64,000 nucleotides of DNA. Source: Symsagittifera roscoffensis. Taxonomy: Eukaryota; Xenacoelomorpha; Acoela; Convolutidae. Position numbers and translations under genes: made by a program. Under the pieces are notes generated by a model that was not told where the DNA came from, ran no database searches, and saw only the letters and a list, made by a program, of their open reading frames with translations. The number at the start of each line of letters is the position of its first letter. Position 1 is the stretch's first letter. This document shows positions 37,690 to 47,599 of this stretch, one piece after another. The DNA lies in assembly GCF_963678635.1 (NCBI RefSeq), contig NC_087067.1, forward strand, positions 11,145,716 to 11,209,715, read 5' to 3'.

Positions 37690-37770
37690 AAATTGTACAC
37701 TACTGCATAGAATTTAAAGGGCAGTCGGAACATTTAAGGCTTCGCCATGATACGAGATGTCTTGTTTTTG
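37690..37770 (+). repeat. family C repeat, tail fragment
   Basis: It reads gaatttaaagggcagtcgga, then cttcgccatgatacgag, then tcttgttttt: the tail of family C in plus orientation. Nothing else of the family is attached. Confidence 0.55.
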
Positions 37771-38996
37771 TTGCATGCATTGTTTCTTTTATCAATTCTG
37801 GTTGGTTAATATTTTTTTGTCTACTTGAATCTCCTTCAAGGGGTTAGTTGTTAAATAAATAAAATTAGCCGGAAGGAATTTTGACCATTTAGAATGCAAC
37901 AAAACTCTAATTTTGAATAGAACGCGCTAGTGCTAATTTACTGCTTTTCCTTATAGTGGATACCGGTTACGTAGCAGCATTTAGGCAACCGTGTGTTCCT
38001 TTTCGTGAGTAAGCAGACAAAAATAAAAATTCCGATCAAAAAAAAAGAAAACAAAAAAGAAAGTCATCAAGCAAAATTAAATATTTTTGAACAAAAATTA
38101 AATCGTTATTTTAATCAGAATGATAAATAGTTTTTCAAAAATTTTGACAAGTTACAGCAACTCTCTCCCAATACATTTTCGATGACAAGTGATCCTCAGA
38201 TAGGAGTTTTTCTAGCATATAATTTTTTCATTCAATAATTGATTTTTTTTGGTTGTTTTTCCGGGGCTGGTTCGCAACGCACAACTCTTCGTAGCTGCAT
38301 TCGAGATTAAATTTTTCGGGAGTTTTTTTTCAGCAAGTTCCAAAAGTTTGGCCAATCGACCCCAATATCCTTGTTTCATCTCATATCCCAATTTTTGCGT
38401 TTGTTGGTAGTAATCAGGGCAATATCTTTGTCAAAGACATTCCACATATCAGGTGGGACGTAATCGGTTATCCAAGTTTCAGTTGTTAGTCTCGAGAAAA
38501 ATGGCCTGATAATTTTGGATTAACACAATCAGCTCATCAGCCGGCAAAAAAGCAAGCTGAATAGTCTACAAGCTATCAAGTGCAGGGTCGAATCACTTTT
38601 GTATTCTCTCGAGAATCCTAGTACCAGAAATTTTTTGTAAAAACACTGGGTACAGTGAAAACAACATCCGAGATGGCACATGTTTTCTATATTTCTTTAA
38701 TTCCAGTTTCAAAATCAGTCAAAAAATGTTGGCATTTACAGAACAATTGGCATTTTCGGGTCAAATATTCAAAAATATTTTGGATACATTTCTTCACTTT
38801 TCTGCATGAGAAAAGCCCACGACTGGTTCTTTCCAATTTTAACTGGACCCGAAAATTGTTTAAAATGTAAGAACGGTCGCGGGCCGTTTTCAACGTTTTA
38901 TCTCCTCAATTTTTTTTGATCTTACGAGAAATTCGAGTCCTTGAATAGTTGGATAAATTAGCAAATCCGCAAAGTTTTTGGGTACGGGGAGTTTGT

Positions 38997-39425
38997 ATTC
39001 TAGTCGAGCTTTTGCTGGTCGATATACCGCCGGCAAATAAGTTTCCTTTAACCAATTTGGAGGGATTTCTAAAATAGATTAAATATCTTTGCAAAATTTT
39101 TTCTCGTGTTCTGCACATGGCTCTTCGTACTTGATTAGATGCTGGCGGTAAATAGTTTTCAACTGTTTCCTGCACTTGATTTTATTGTTGTCTCGAGCTT
39201 ATTTTTGAAAATATATTTCACCTGTGATCTGTTTTTGTTTTGTTATGGTGGTTTAAAAGTTGCCATTTTGGCCGGTTTGAGACAATAAACACGCGATATA
39301 TTTTGCGCTATTAACGCGTAAGCGGAGATTTGATCTGTTTTAGAAATCACTCCAATTTGGTTAAAGGAAACTTATTTGCCGGCGGTATATCGACCAGCAA
39401 AAGCTCGACTAGAATACAAACTTTA
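38997..39425. repeat. inverted duplication with long near-identical arms
   Basis: Positions 38997-39079 are almost exactly the reverse complement of 39343-39425, including tagtcgagcttttgctggtc and the ccgccggcaaataagtttcc word. Weaker pairing goes further inward. The arms contain the junction between a family C copy and the element inserted at 39381, so the inversion arose after that insertion. Confidence 0.8.
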
Positions 39426-40492
39426 AAACAGAAAATCGTATTTACTGGCATAAAAATAGAAACACAAAATTGAAATGATGAATGAAAATAAAATCATTGG
39501 GATCTTGTTAACTATTTCTTTTCTGATGGACTTTGTTAACTATCCCCTCTCTAAGCTTTTTTTTGACAAAGAGAATTCCCTAACCCATGATTGGGTCGAT
39601 TGGGTCAAAATGTGAAGTGGGAGTATTGATCTAAACTCATGTGATACAAAAAATGGATCAAGCTAATATCCTATAAAAACACCTCCCCCTCCACCCCTCC
39701 CCCTCTGCCCCTCCCCTCCGCCTCCAAAAACTAGACCAAGTTAAGGGGGGGGGATGTTAACTTGGTTTCAAATTTTAGTTTTTTATTTCCTTAATTTCAC
39801 AAGTCGATTTCTGGAAACAGCAAGTCTCAATTTGAATGTAATATTCTTGTTGTTTTGGGTTTCTGAAAGTTAAGCAAAATAACATCCTTTCTAAACAGAT
39901 TTTGGGGAAGTTAACGGTGGCCAGTCAATAAGCAGAATGGTCTAAGAGCAGAATGAGTCCAAGAGCAGAAAAATTGAAAAATAGCAGCTTTTATAAGCTA
40001 ATCGGTAAATTAAGTATGAAAATTGTCAAAATTGCCAAAGAAACAAATGTTTAATGTTTTATGCATAATTTGAGTAATTTAATTGCAATTTTTTTTCAAA
40101 ATTCACTTGAAAAACTTAAAGAAATTATTCAATTCTTGTATATTTTATTCATTTTCTTGATATTATTGACGATTCTAATAATTTTTTAAATCAATTAGCC
40201 CTTATAAACCAATAAAATTTAATATTTTCTGTTTTGCGCTCATGGACCCATTCTGCACTTGAACCATTCTGCTTATTGCTCCGCCTCCGATGTTAACTTG
40301 GTTTCAAAGTTTCTTTTGCTTGTTGTTTGCTTAATTTCACATTTTTATTTCTCAGAAAAGCAAGTTTCAACTTGAACGGATTACTCTTGTTGTCTTGTGT
40401 TTCTGAGAAATAAAGTTACCAAAATTATGCTAGTCGTTACAATTTCATGTTTTCAAACTTTTATGCTAGTCGATATGCTAGTCGAGCGGTCA
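39381..40492. mobile_element. unclassified inserted element, about 1.1 kb
   Basis: It is bounded by direct repeats CTTATTTGCC (39371-39380) and CCTATTTGCC (40493-40502), 9 of 10 alike, as a target duplication would be. Its left end contains GCTCGACTAG and its right end the inverted form CTAGTCGAGC. Inside are a CT-rich tract (39676-39731), a direct duplication (about 39714-39900 and 40283-40440, with gatgttaacttggtttcaaa), and a separate small MITE at 39926-40278. No protein is encoded. Confidence 0.5.
39926..40278. mobile_element. MITE with CAATAAGCAGAATGG termini
   Basis: The left end CAATAAGCAGAATGG, then AAGAGCAGAATGAGTCCA, is matched by the inverted right end CAATAAGCAGAATGG, then AAGTGCAGAATGGGTCCA. 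Length 353 bp, AT-rich centre, no coding frame. I see no clear target duplication, perhaps because it sits between the two copies of a direct duplication. Confidence 0.7.
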
Positions 40493-40552
40493 CCTATTTG
40501 CCATAATTGATTATATTTACTAAGAGAAAATCTATCACTTTGTACTTTATAT

Positions 40553-40589
40553 GGTGTGTGTGTGTGTGTGTGGGGGGGGGGGGGGGTGG
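40553..40589. repeat. GT microsatellite followed by G-run
   Basis: About nine GT units run into about 15 G residues, then tggttg. It lies within the rear part of the split family C copy. Expansion of a G-rich word of the repeat is likely. Confidence 0.9.
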
Positions 40590-40984
40590 TTGATTTTCAC
40601 AAGAAAATCTCATATCGTAAGAAATTTTCATTTTATTTTATTACATTCAATTATCTTATTACTTCTCCATAAACCTTAAAATGCAGTCGGAACGTTCAGG
40701 GAGTCTTTTGTATTTTTGTTTTAGATTGTAATTCGTTTCGACCAATCAGAATTGAGTATTTTGTTTGTCTAAATACTGACGAGCATGAATACGCGGTTGT
40801 CTAAATAGAAACCGCACTCCGTAGATACCATAGATGCAGGGGGCGATTGTTAGGTGGGTATTCAAACGTACCAAAATGATAAATCAGTCCCATTTGCACC
40901 AAAAAAAATCAATCGCGTTAGTACGAAAAAAATATTCAATTGGCCGAAGACCACTAAGCCGACAAATTTAAGCTCTTGGTTTAA

Positions 40985-41098
40985 GGTCGCCGGTGGGCAT
41001 GCTACGCGCCCGCCCCGCTTAGCCGCGATAACCGGCTCAAAATTTCCCGCCTTCTGTTGGCATGCTCGCAACACGTTGGCGCGACTGCGGCGGTCTTT
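40985..41098. repeat. dispersed repeat D, copy 2
   Basis: GC-rich block with ccggtgggcatgc, gccgcgata, gttggcatgctcgcaacacg and gcgactgcggc, in the same order as at 10228-10340. It sits about 260 bp upstream of B3GAT exon 2. Confidence 0.5.
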
Positions 41099-41359
41099 AT
41101 CCTTCTGTTTAGTTTTCTTCTGTTTGAACGGTAGAAAATTCTTTCAAAAATTCGTTGGATCACAATTTGACTAATCAGAAATCGAGTTGAATAATTTTGG
41201 AACATAGGGACTTCACCGATTGTTAAATAGATCCCTTTACTTTTTGACGAGCATGTTTAGACCATAAATCCAGAAAAAAAATCCTTAAAAAAACCGTTAA
41301 AAATTTTACTGTTTATTTTTTATTTTCACAAGCTGCTTTGATTTCTGTTTTCAACTTAG

Positions 41360-41608
41360 ACTTGAAAGACCAACGCGCGTATCATCATCTTATGGCGAGC
41401 TGAGATCGGTTCAGAAATCATTCAATTCATTCAAACGACCGCGACTGATTGTGGTGACCCCGACTTATGGCCGAGCTACTCAGATTGCCGACTTAGTTCG
41501 ATTGAAACAGACTCTGAGTTTGTTAAAGGACTGCGACTGGATAGTTGTAGAAGACGCTATTGTCATAAATAGAGAGGTGCAGGAGTATATCGGGGACTAC
41601 AAAGCAGG
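41360..41608 (+). CDS. B3GAT-like: B3GAT exon 2: start of the GT43 catalytic domain
   Basis: After an acceptor (ttcaacttag) the frame reads LERPTRVSSSYGELRS, then RPRLIVVTPTYGRATQIADL and LKDCDWIVVEDA. The VTPTY.R..Q.ADL.RL block and WIVVEDA are the first conserved GT43 motifs, which form the UDP-binding half. The exon starts by completing the Lys codon from exon 1 and ends in phase 2 (AAA GCA GG then GTGAGA). Vertebrate family members have a longer loop after VEDA than this protein; here about 24 residues separate VEDA from the RG.QQRN motif of exon 3. Confidence 0.9.
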
Positions 41609-41951
41609 GTGAGACTCTGTTATCAAGTCCCCCCCCCCCCCCCCTCTTATTCTTTCGCCCTCTCGTAACCCCACCCCCATACACACACCCCCACGATCGA
41701 TATTACCCTATAAAAAAATTGTTAATAAAACTAAGTTAGCCTGTGATTCAATAAAATGATAACAAAGAGCCCTAATTATTGCCATCCTCATCATCTGCGT
41801 ATGTCTTTAACCACAAGCAATATGAAGAAACGTATGAAAAATTCCGGTTTTTGGAGAGTGAGGGTTTTTGTCAGGGTTATTTTTCCTTGTTAAATTGAAA
41901 AGAACCTTTTAAATCTTAGAATTGTTTTAGAAAACTTGTTTACCTGGCCAG

Positions 41952-42201
41952 TCACTCACGTGACCGGATGTTTCGGGGAATGCAACAGCGAAATCTGGCT
42001 CTGCAGTTGATCCGAAGTCATTACCAGCAATCGTTTTTTTCATCGCGAAACACGAGAGCAGTCGTGTATTTCGCCGACGATGACAACTCGTACGACGCGG
42101 TTTTTCTCGACTCTCTTCGGTTCACGAATAGTATTTCTTTGTTTAATGTCGGACTAATTTTGGATAGGCGATACGAGGGACCTATCCTCGAGAACAATAA
42201 G
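41952..42201 (+). CDS. B3GAT-like: B3GAT exon 3: nucleotide-sugar and metal binding core
   Basis: The acceptor ggccag at 41951 puts the exon in phase with exon 2 (GG plus T gives Gly). The frame includes RGMQQRNLALQLI, the donor-sugar binding RNxAL motif, then AVVYFADDDNSYD, which holds the DDD metal-binding (DxD) motif, and VGLILDRRYEGPILENNK. The exon ends on a codon boundary at AAG, followed by GTAATT. The 343-bp intron 2 before it contains C-runs but no further exon that I can see. Confidence 0.93.
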
Positions 42202-42351
42202 GTAATTAGAATGTATCACAATTCGCCCCTCAAACATTTCGCCCTCTTACTTTTATTGACACATTTCGCCCCTCCGACTTTTCTCAGATCACCAATTTTG
42301 TCCCTAATTCATTACAACCGTTTTTGGGTAAGATTTCAGGGGATAACTGAG

Positions 42352-42549
42352 AGCTCTTTCCCCCCCCCCCCCCCCCCACGAGCTTCAATATATTAGTGTA
42401 ACAAGTGGTTTTACGAGGTTGAGTATGAAGACCAAATATGTTTGTCGTGGCCTTATTAGTCTGTATGTAAATTTTCATAACAATTGGACAATGTGGTCAA
42501 CAAATTTACATGTAAAAATTTGCAGGTGGGGGGAAAAGGAAAAAGAGCC
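42352..42549 (-). mobile_element. hAT-like MITE, family B copy 3
   Basis: Reverse orientation: it begins agctctttcc plus a long C-run, contains gaagaccaaatatgtttgtc and ttgcaggtggggg, and ends ggaaaaagagcc. Copy 4 was inserted at its right edge. When copy 4 and its duplication are ignored, the flanks (TAACTGAG and GAAATGAG) match at 6 of 8 bases. Confidence 0.75.
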
Positions 42550-42550
42550 G

Positions 42551-42754
42551 GGCTCTTTTTCCTTTTCACCCCCACCTGCAAAATTTTATCAGTAAAAATT
42601 ATGTTCACTTTGTTCAATTGTTATGAAAATTGACATACGGACTAATTAGGTTATGACAAACATATTTGGTCTTCATAATTAACCTTGTAAAACCACCCGT
42701 TACACCATAAAAAATCATGTTCGTGTGAGGTAGGGGGGAAAAGGAAAAAGAGCC
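42551..42754 (+). mobile_element. hAT-like MITE, family B copy 4, nested at the edge of copy 3
   Basis: It runs GGCTCTTTTTCC to GGAAAAAGAGCC with perfect 8-bp flanking repeats AAGAGCCG at 42543-42550 and 42755-42762. The left repeat is itself the last seven bases of copy 3 plus one, so the order of insertion is clear. Confidence 0.85.
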
Positions 42755-42933
42755 AAGAGCCGAAATGAGATGTGTCAGGGGCGTAATGTGACCCCCGTCT
42801 CCCCGATCTTCCCCCAACGAAATCATCCCACTGCAATTTAATCCCAAATATTTCAAATAGTTTATTTCAAATAAAAGTCCCTTTTAAAAGGCGTTTCCAA
42901 CAACGTGCTGCAAGCTTGCCAACAAAATGTAGG

Positions 42934-42975
42934 GTTTTTATTGAAAATTAGCGCTCGCTCATCAGAGACTTAAGC
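42934..42975 (+). repeat. 42-bp direct repeat, left of the BEL element
   Basis: The block from gtttttattgaaaattagc to catcagagacttaagc is identical to 52040-52081, immediately right of the 3' LTR. Confidence 0.9.
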
Positions 42976-43396
42976 ATTAAAATATGAAAGTATAGTATAA
43001 AGCCAGTATAGTTGCTTAACAATATCAGCTATATAGCTCAGCGTATACATAGTGCGTTCCGGGGAGTTCGATTCTCACCTAAGTCGTTTCATTTGAGAAT
43101 CCTATTTGAGCCGAACCTGAGAGAACATAAAATGCTAATATTTTAATCGGTTCAAAATTGGTTTACAATTGAGTTTCTGTTAATTAAACTGCGTGAACTC
43201 ATTGTGAAAAAACACATAAATCACACAAATCAGGGCATGAACAAGCCCACTTTTTAACTTGATACGTGTAATGTTGTTGCTAATTCCGTGCAATAAAAAA
43301 TTACTAAAATTAGCCGTTTATTGATTCTCTTGAATTAAACCGATTCTGTTTCCTGTTTTTATTAGTTATAAAAAAGTTATAAAAAAGGCCAGAATA
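42973..43396 (+). repeat. 5' LTR of the BEL/Pao element
   Basis: It starts agcattaaaatatgaaag and ends ggccagaata, matching 51594-52039. It lacks 10 bp (about 43066, removing the B-box-like word) and 11 bp (about 43200) present in the 3' LTR. Both losses lie between short direct repeats (ttc and gaact), as expected for slippage deletions. The exact outer ends are uncertain by a few bases because the usual TG and CA termini are not seen. Confidence 0.85.
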
Positions 43397-43399
43397 TTT

Positions 43400-43417
43400 T
43401 GGTGCCGCGACTCGGGA
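43400..43417 (+). promoter_or_regulatory. primer-binding site of the BEL/Pao element
   Basis: Three bases after the 5' LTR comes TGGTGCCGCGACTCGGGA, which would pair with a tRNA 3' end finishing in CCA. The implied tRNA tail resembles that of tRNA-His in other animals with two differences, but the identity is not settled. Confidence 0.6.
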
Positions 43418-44470
43418 ACACACAACTGAGGACCGACCCGAACACAATTTAATGCGAGCTCGAATTGAATCAAGGAACGACCCCTGGCGAACTCAAATTG
43501 AAGCAAGGAACGACCCCTGCACAATTTTGAGCGACCTCATTCTCCAAATCAAGGAGCCCTCCACAATTTCGTGTGACCTCAAGTCAAAAACGGGGAAAGC
43601 ACCACAAGTCAAAACAAAGCCGACAAGCCAGAAGGCCGACATCACACAAGGCGGAAAGTGGTTTTTCTGTGGAATCTTCGTGTACTTTTGGACTCCCTGC
43701 AAAAAACTTGTAAGATCGAACCTGTGCTTTCAACTAACTTTTAGACTCTAATGTGTGCTAGTTTTTTAACCAAAAAAAAGTGCTACTTTTTTGATTATCA
43801 GTGCTATAAAATAACATACGATGTTGTTAATTGCAAACCGATTAAGACCGTACTAGATACCTAATCCTAGTTCATACCCAGTACCCTATTACCCCAGGAT
43901 AATCTCGAACCCAAAAAATTTTGTAAAAAAAAAAATTCAGAAAATTTTCCAAAAAATTTTCGCAAAAAAATAAATAAATAAAAAAGTTTCGCAAAAAAAA
44001 AAGTTATTCCAACTTTTCCCAAAACTTTCACTGACAAAAAAAAATTTTTTTTTTTGCCCGAATTTAGAGCAAAATCGGAAAACACCGTTTTCGTCTCGCC
44101 CGTTCAAACGCTTAAACCGTCAATCGTGTCGAGCAAGTTTTTTGAGTGAATCCCTACCTCGGTTTCCTCCAGTGGTTGGATAAACTTTAAAAAATTTGCT
44201 CGGCTCGCCCCGTTTTCGGCCGCATACCGCCGCGACCGTTACTACTACCGTTTCTCCGTAAAGTCGTTGAGTTTAACCGATAAACCGTACGCGTTAACTT
44301 AAATAGTACTGAATCGAAGCCTTAGCAAAACCTTAAAAAACCCTCAGCTAAGGGTTCTTAAAGTTCTTATCGTGATAAATTTTTTTTTTTCATTTCTATG
44401 TGACGACTTTACATCAACAGACTCCTTAACTTGATTGCCATTAAAACAATCGTATCGCTTATCACTCTCA

Positions 44471-45082
44471 ATGGTGTTCATCATTGCTGCGAGTTCTCTC
44501 CATCACTCCGTAAATACATTACCATTAACTCTACAAAAACGCCTCGACGACACTTTTAAAGCAGTTCCAGGTTTAAGCTTTAATTTGAATGCAAATAACC
44601 GGCAAAAGACTGTTCAATATCTTTTAAGCAATTCCCCAAAATGTATGATAGAGAAAAATTTTATAATTTGGCACGATGTTATAAATAATTCATTCAGCAA
44701 GCATAGATCAAACAACGATAACCCACTTACACCAGAAACTCTGATTAAAATTTTAGAAGAGTATAAAAACAAAATATCAGCCATTATTTACGTACACCGT
44801 CAAAATACCCCTAATATTTACGGACGTTTGGTTGAAACAGGAATATTAACAATTAATGTGACCAAACATTTAATATCAAAAAGAAAAGCTAGCAATAAAG
44901 AATTAATTCGTAAGCTTAAATTAATTCATCCTCCGGCGTTTTTCGAAATAAAAAATTTGAGAATCATTCGACGTTATTTCCCAATCTGTCCGAACTTATC
45001 AATAAAGTTAAAAGTCGTCGACCAAGTTCAAGCAAAAGGTTTCACCAATGACAACAGTCGAAGAATATTTAACATTTGTTAG
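44471..45082 (+). CDS. extra ORF between primer-binding site and gag, 203 residues
   Basis: An uninterrupted frame from ATG 44471 (an in-frame TTG lies 36 bp upstream) to TAG at 45080-45082, in an element whose other genes are all broken. It shows a compact core with FIIWHDVINNSFSKH, a helix LIKILEEYKNKI, then ISAIIYVHRQNTPNIYGRL and GILTINVTKHLISKRK, and a basic tail. The alternation of hydrophobic strands and polar loops suggests a small alpha/beta fold. I recall WHDVINN-type sequences only as unnamed invertebrate ORFs and assign no function. It is not gag (that follows at 45287) nor a typical envelope: no cleavage site or membrane anchor, though the first 20 residues are mildly hydrophobic. 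It might instead be a captured host fragment. Confidence 0.6.
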   Translation: MVFIIAASSLHHSVNTLPLTLQKRLDDTFKAVPGLSFNLNANNRQKTVQYLLSNSPKCMIEKNFIIWHDVINNSFSKHRSNNDNPLTPETLIKILEEYKNKISAIIYVHRQNTPNIYGRLVETGILTINVTKHLISKRKASNKELIRKLKLIHPPAFFEIKNLRIIRRYFPICPNLSIKLKVVDQVQAKGFTNDNSRRIFNIC

Positions 45083-45264
45083 GCATTATAAACCTTGATT
45101 TTTTTTTGATTAGTTAAATTCATCTTTATTTTCAATCTTGTAGTTTGTTGTCCTTCTGTTCCGTAGGCAACGAGAATCGTAGGGGTCTTGCGAGGATCCT
45201 CTCGTTCGGTATAGGACGCGGCTACTTGAATTGACTCTAGTTTGATTCCGTCAACCGACACTAT

Positions 45265-45286
45265 TTTTTTTTGCTCTTATTTAGAA
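45265..45286 (+). promoter_or_regulatory. strong 3' splice-site-like sequence before gag
   Basis: A run of T residues followed by gctcttatttag ends two bases before the gag ATG. A GTAAGA donor-like word occurs in the leader at 43711. If used, the splice would remove the extra ORF and place the gag ATG near the front of the mRNA. This is inference from sequence only. Confidence 0.4.
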
Positions 45287-47540
45287 ATGGAGCTTGATCT
45301 CGGCCAGAAGCTAAACAAAATTTATCTTGCCAGGAAAGAGTTAGAAACAAATTTTTTCGATTATCAAGCCAAAATTACGGAATATATAAGTGCGAATGAT
45401 AGACCAGCTAAAATTGAAACGTACATAGAAAAATCTAGCATTTGCTTACAAAAAATAATGGAGAAAAATGATGAGCTTAAATCTTTGTCTATGCACAGCA
45501 ACAACGCTGCTGAAACAATAAATCAACTTGAGTTTTAGCTAGGATCTACGACTGCAAAACATGACGATGTATTAGGTCTAGCTAAAAATTACTTTCAAAT
45601 TAAACATCAAAGGACCAGGTAGCAACTGCACGAACCCCAACGCCAAGCGAATCCGTCCGTTCCAAGATTGCATTCTAAGATTGCATCAATGACTTCGAGT
45701 GAGCGTCGAAGAGAGGCAGCCCTTGCAAAAATTAGACGCGAAGGAGTTGAACGCCAAGTAGAGGCTAAGCTTCGTTTGAAAAAGCAAGAGATCCAGATTC
45801 AGTCGATGAAGGGTCAACTTGATCTTGATGTGGTTATAAAGGAAAGCCGTCAAAAGCTAGCTGAAGCAACTATCGAAGAGGCTGAATATCTGGAAGACGC
45901 CTCTGAAATTTGTGAATTTCGTCGTAGCAGATCGAAATTGGCAATGGCCGTTCAGGAGAACCAAACGGAAGAAGACAGGACAAGAAGTTGGGTGAACACT
46001 CAATTCCCAACTCAGGAGATAGTTCAGCCCGTGGCCCCAGTCCAAAGTGTCAATCTGGAACCAGCTTTCCGAGTTCTTGTCATTTTCAAGTATTGAACCG
46101 CCTTTCAGTCAAAATCTGACGATGATTAATAACTCACATCCATTTGCTGATTATTTCGAAACCACGTGTATAAACTCACAGAGTGTTAACGTCCCTCATA
46201 CATCAAATACAAGTGTCCGCTTGCCAAACCCAAAGTTAAACAGTACGTATGAGCCACAGGAACAGCTACCTTCGACCAAGCTATACAACTACAACCCTTT
46301 GATGCAGAGTAGTTTTCATCATTCTAATATCCCGACGAGCTCAATGCCCATTGCTCAACAAACCTTTTTCCCAACTAATTCCGCAAATTTTGTGTACCAA
46401 CCGCTTTTACCAACTACCGTTGGTCCTCTCAATCCTCCAACAGTCACCTTCTCCCCTAACTCATATTATTTCACACAGCCATCGAATGTTCAACCGTTCT
46501 CTAGCGGAGGAACAACTTTTTATGTCGGTGATCCTAAAACTTTAGACGCCGCAATCTATTCAAAACCGCTGATGGCGCCTTATACAAATGAGAACAAACA
46601 ATATGGCCCATTTACGTCCTCGAGCAGTAAACCAATCACAAATCAAGATCTAGCTGAAATCTTGACACTGAGCCAGAAAGGTCCCTTGCCTGAATGGAAA
46701 TTGTCTTCTTTCGACGGAAATCCGTTGCAGTGGCCTGAATGGTTTGGTCAGTTCAAAAGTGCAATCGATGCAAAAGTTTTAAGTGATGATGTCAAACTGA
46801 CATATCTCAAAACTCTCGTTTCAGGCAAAGCGAAGAATGCAATTGCCGAATTCGCTCACAGTGGAGTATTCTACAAGGACGCTTTGAAAACTCTAGAGAG
46901 GAAATTTGGACAACCACAGACGATTGTGGCAGCTCATCTTGAAAAACTTTCGAATTTTCCACCTCTCAAATTGCACAATTCAGAATGCATTATCAGTTTC
47001 GCTTCCTGTATATCCAGTCTTGTCGCAGTTTTAAAATCGTTAGGATATGAGTATGACTTGAAGAGTACATCCGTTTTGAATCAAGTTATTTCAAAATTGC
47101 CTCCAAATATGAAAGATTCATGGTCTCTCCACTCTGTAAAGAAATGTTGGAGACAGCCAACCGTTTTAGACTTTAATGATTGGCTCCGCGACAAGGCTGA
47201 GGCACATGAACTTATGCGTGTGAGTCAGAATAAGTCACGACCTGAGGAGACTCCATAGACTGGTTTCCATAAACCACCTACAAAAGTTTTTGCTGCTGCT
47301 TCAAAAGTTGAAAAACCAATTTATGCTCCGTGCCTCCAGTGCAATGGTAAACACCCACTCTGGAGTTGTTCTGTGATTAAGAAAAAGACCCCAACTCAAC
47401 GAGCTCAATTCTCCGCACAAAATAGGTTGTGTTTTGCTTGCTTTCAACCTGACCACATGTTCCGAAAATGGCCTAAAGCCCGCAAATGCACTAAGCCTGG
47501 TTGTGAAAGCACCCATAATGTCTTGTTACATGGTGCTGAG
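45287..47540 (+). pseudogene. gag: gag of the BEL/Pao element (broken)
   Basis: The frame starts at ATG 45287 (MELDLGQKLNKIYLARKELE). A charged coiled-coil-like segment follows (about 45690-46000; REGVERQVEAKLRLKKQEIQ). A Pro/Ser/Asn-rich linker leads to the retrotransposon gag domain of BEL elements (LPEWKLSSFDGNPLQWPEW, about 46690-47200). A zinc knuckle CLQCNGKHPLWSC (CX2CX3HX4C) lies near 47332, and a second CFACFQPDH near 47430 has Trp where the next Cys is expected. Stops at 45536, 45620 and 47256 and a frameshift near 46070 break it. Gag would form the particle. Confidence 0.85.
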
Positions 47541-47599
47541 AAAGTTTTCAGCGTAAGGTCTGCAAACAAAGAGTTAAACAATAGCAATAATGCAAGCCA

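Larger units (their letters stand above)
39185..40730 (+). repeat. family C copy split by an insertion
   Basis: The front part runs 39185-39380 (cacctgtgat, acgcgatata, aacgcgtaagcggag blocks) and the rear part 40493-40730 (ccataattgatt, cacaagaaaat, cataaaccttaaaatgcagt blocks). The two parts join seamlessly in the other copies at tttgcc-ataattga. The 39381-40492 stretch is the insertion. Confidence 0.65.

Noticed and set aside
40800-41240. A further family A MITE (gattgttaggt and gattgttaaatagatcc words)
   Set aside because: The two end-like words face the same way and no inverted left end is present, so at most these are fragments.
43034-43090. A tRNA gene in the BEL LTRs
   Set aside because: Only the A-box, B-box and T-arm are tRNA-like, the D- and anticodon arms do not fold, and the 5' LTR copy lacks the B-box.
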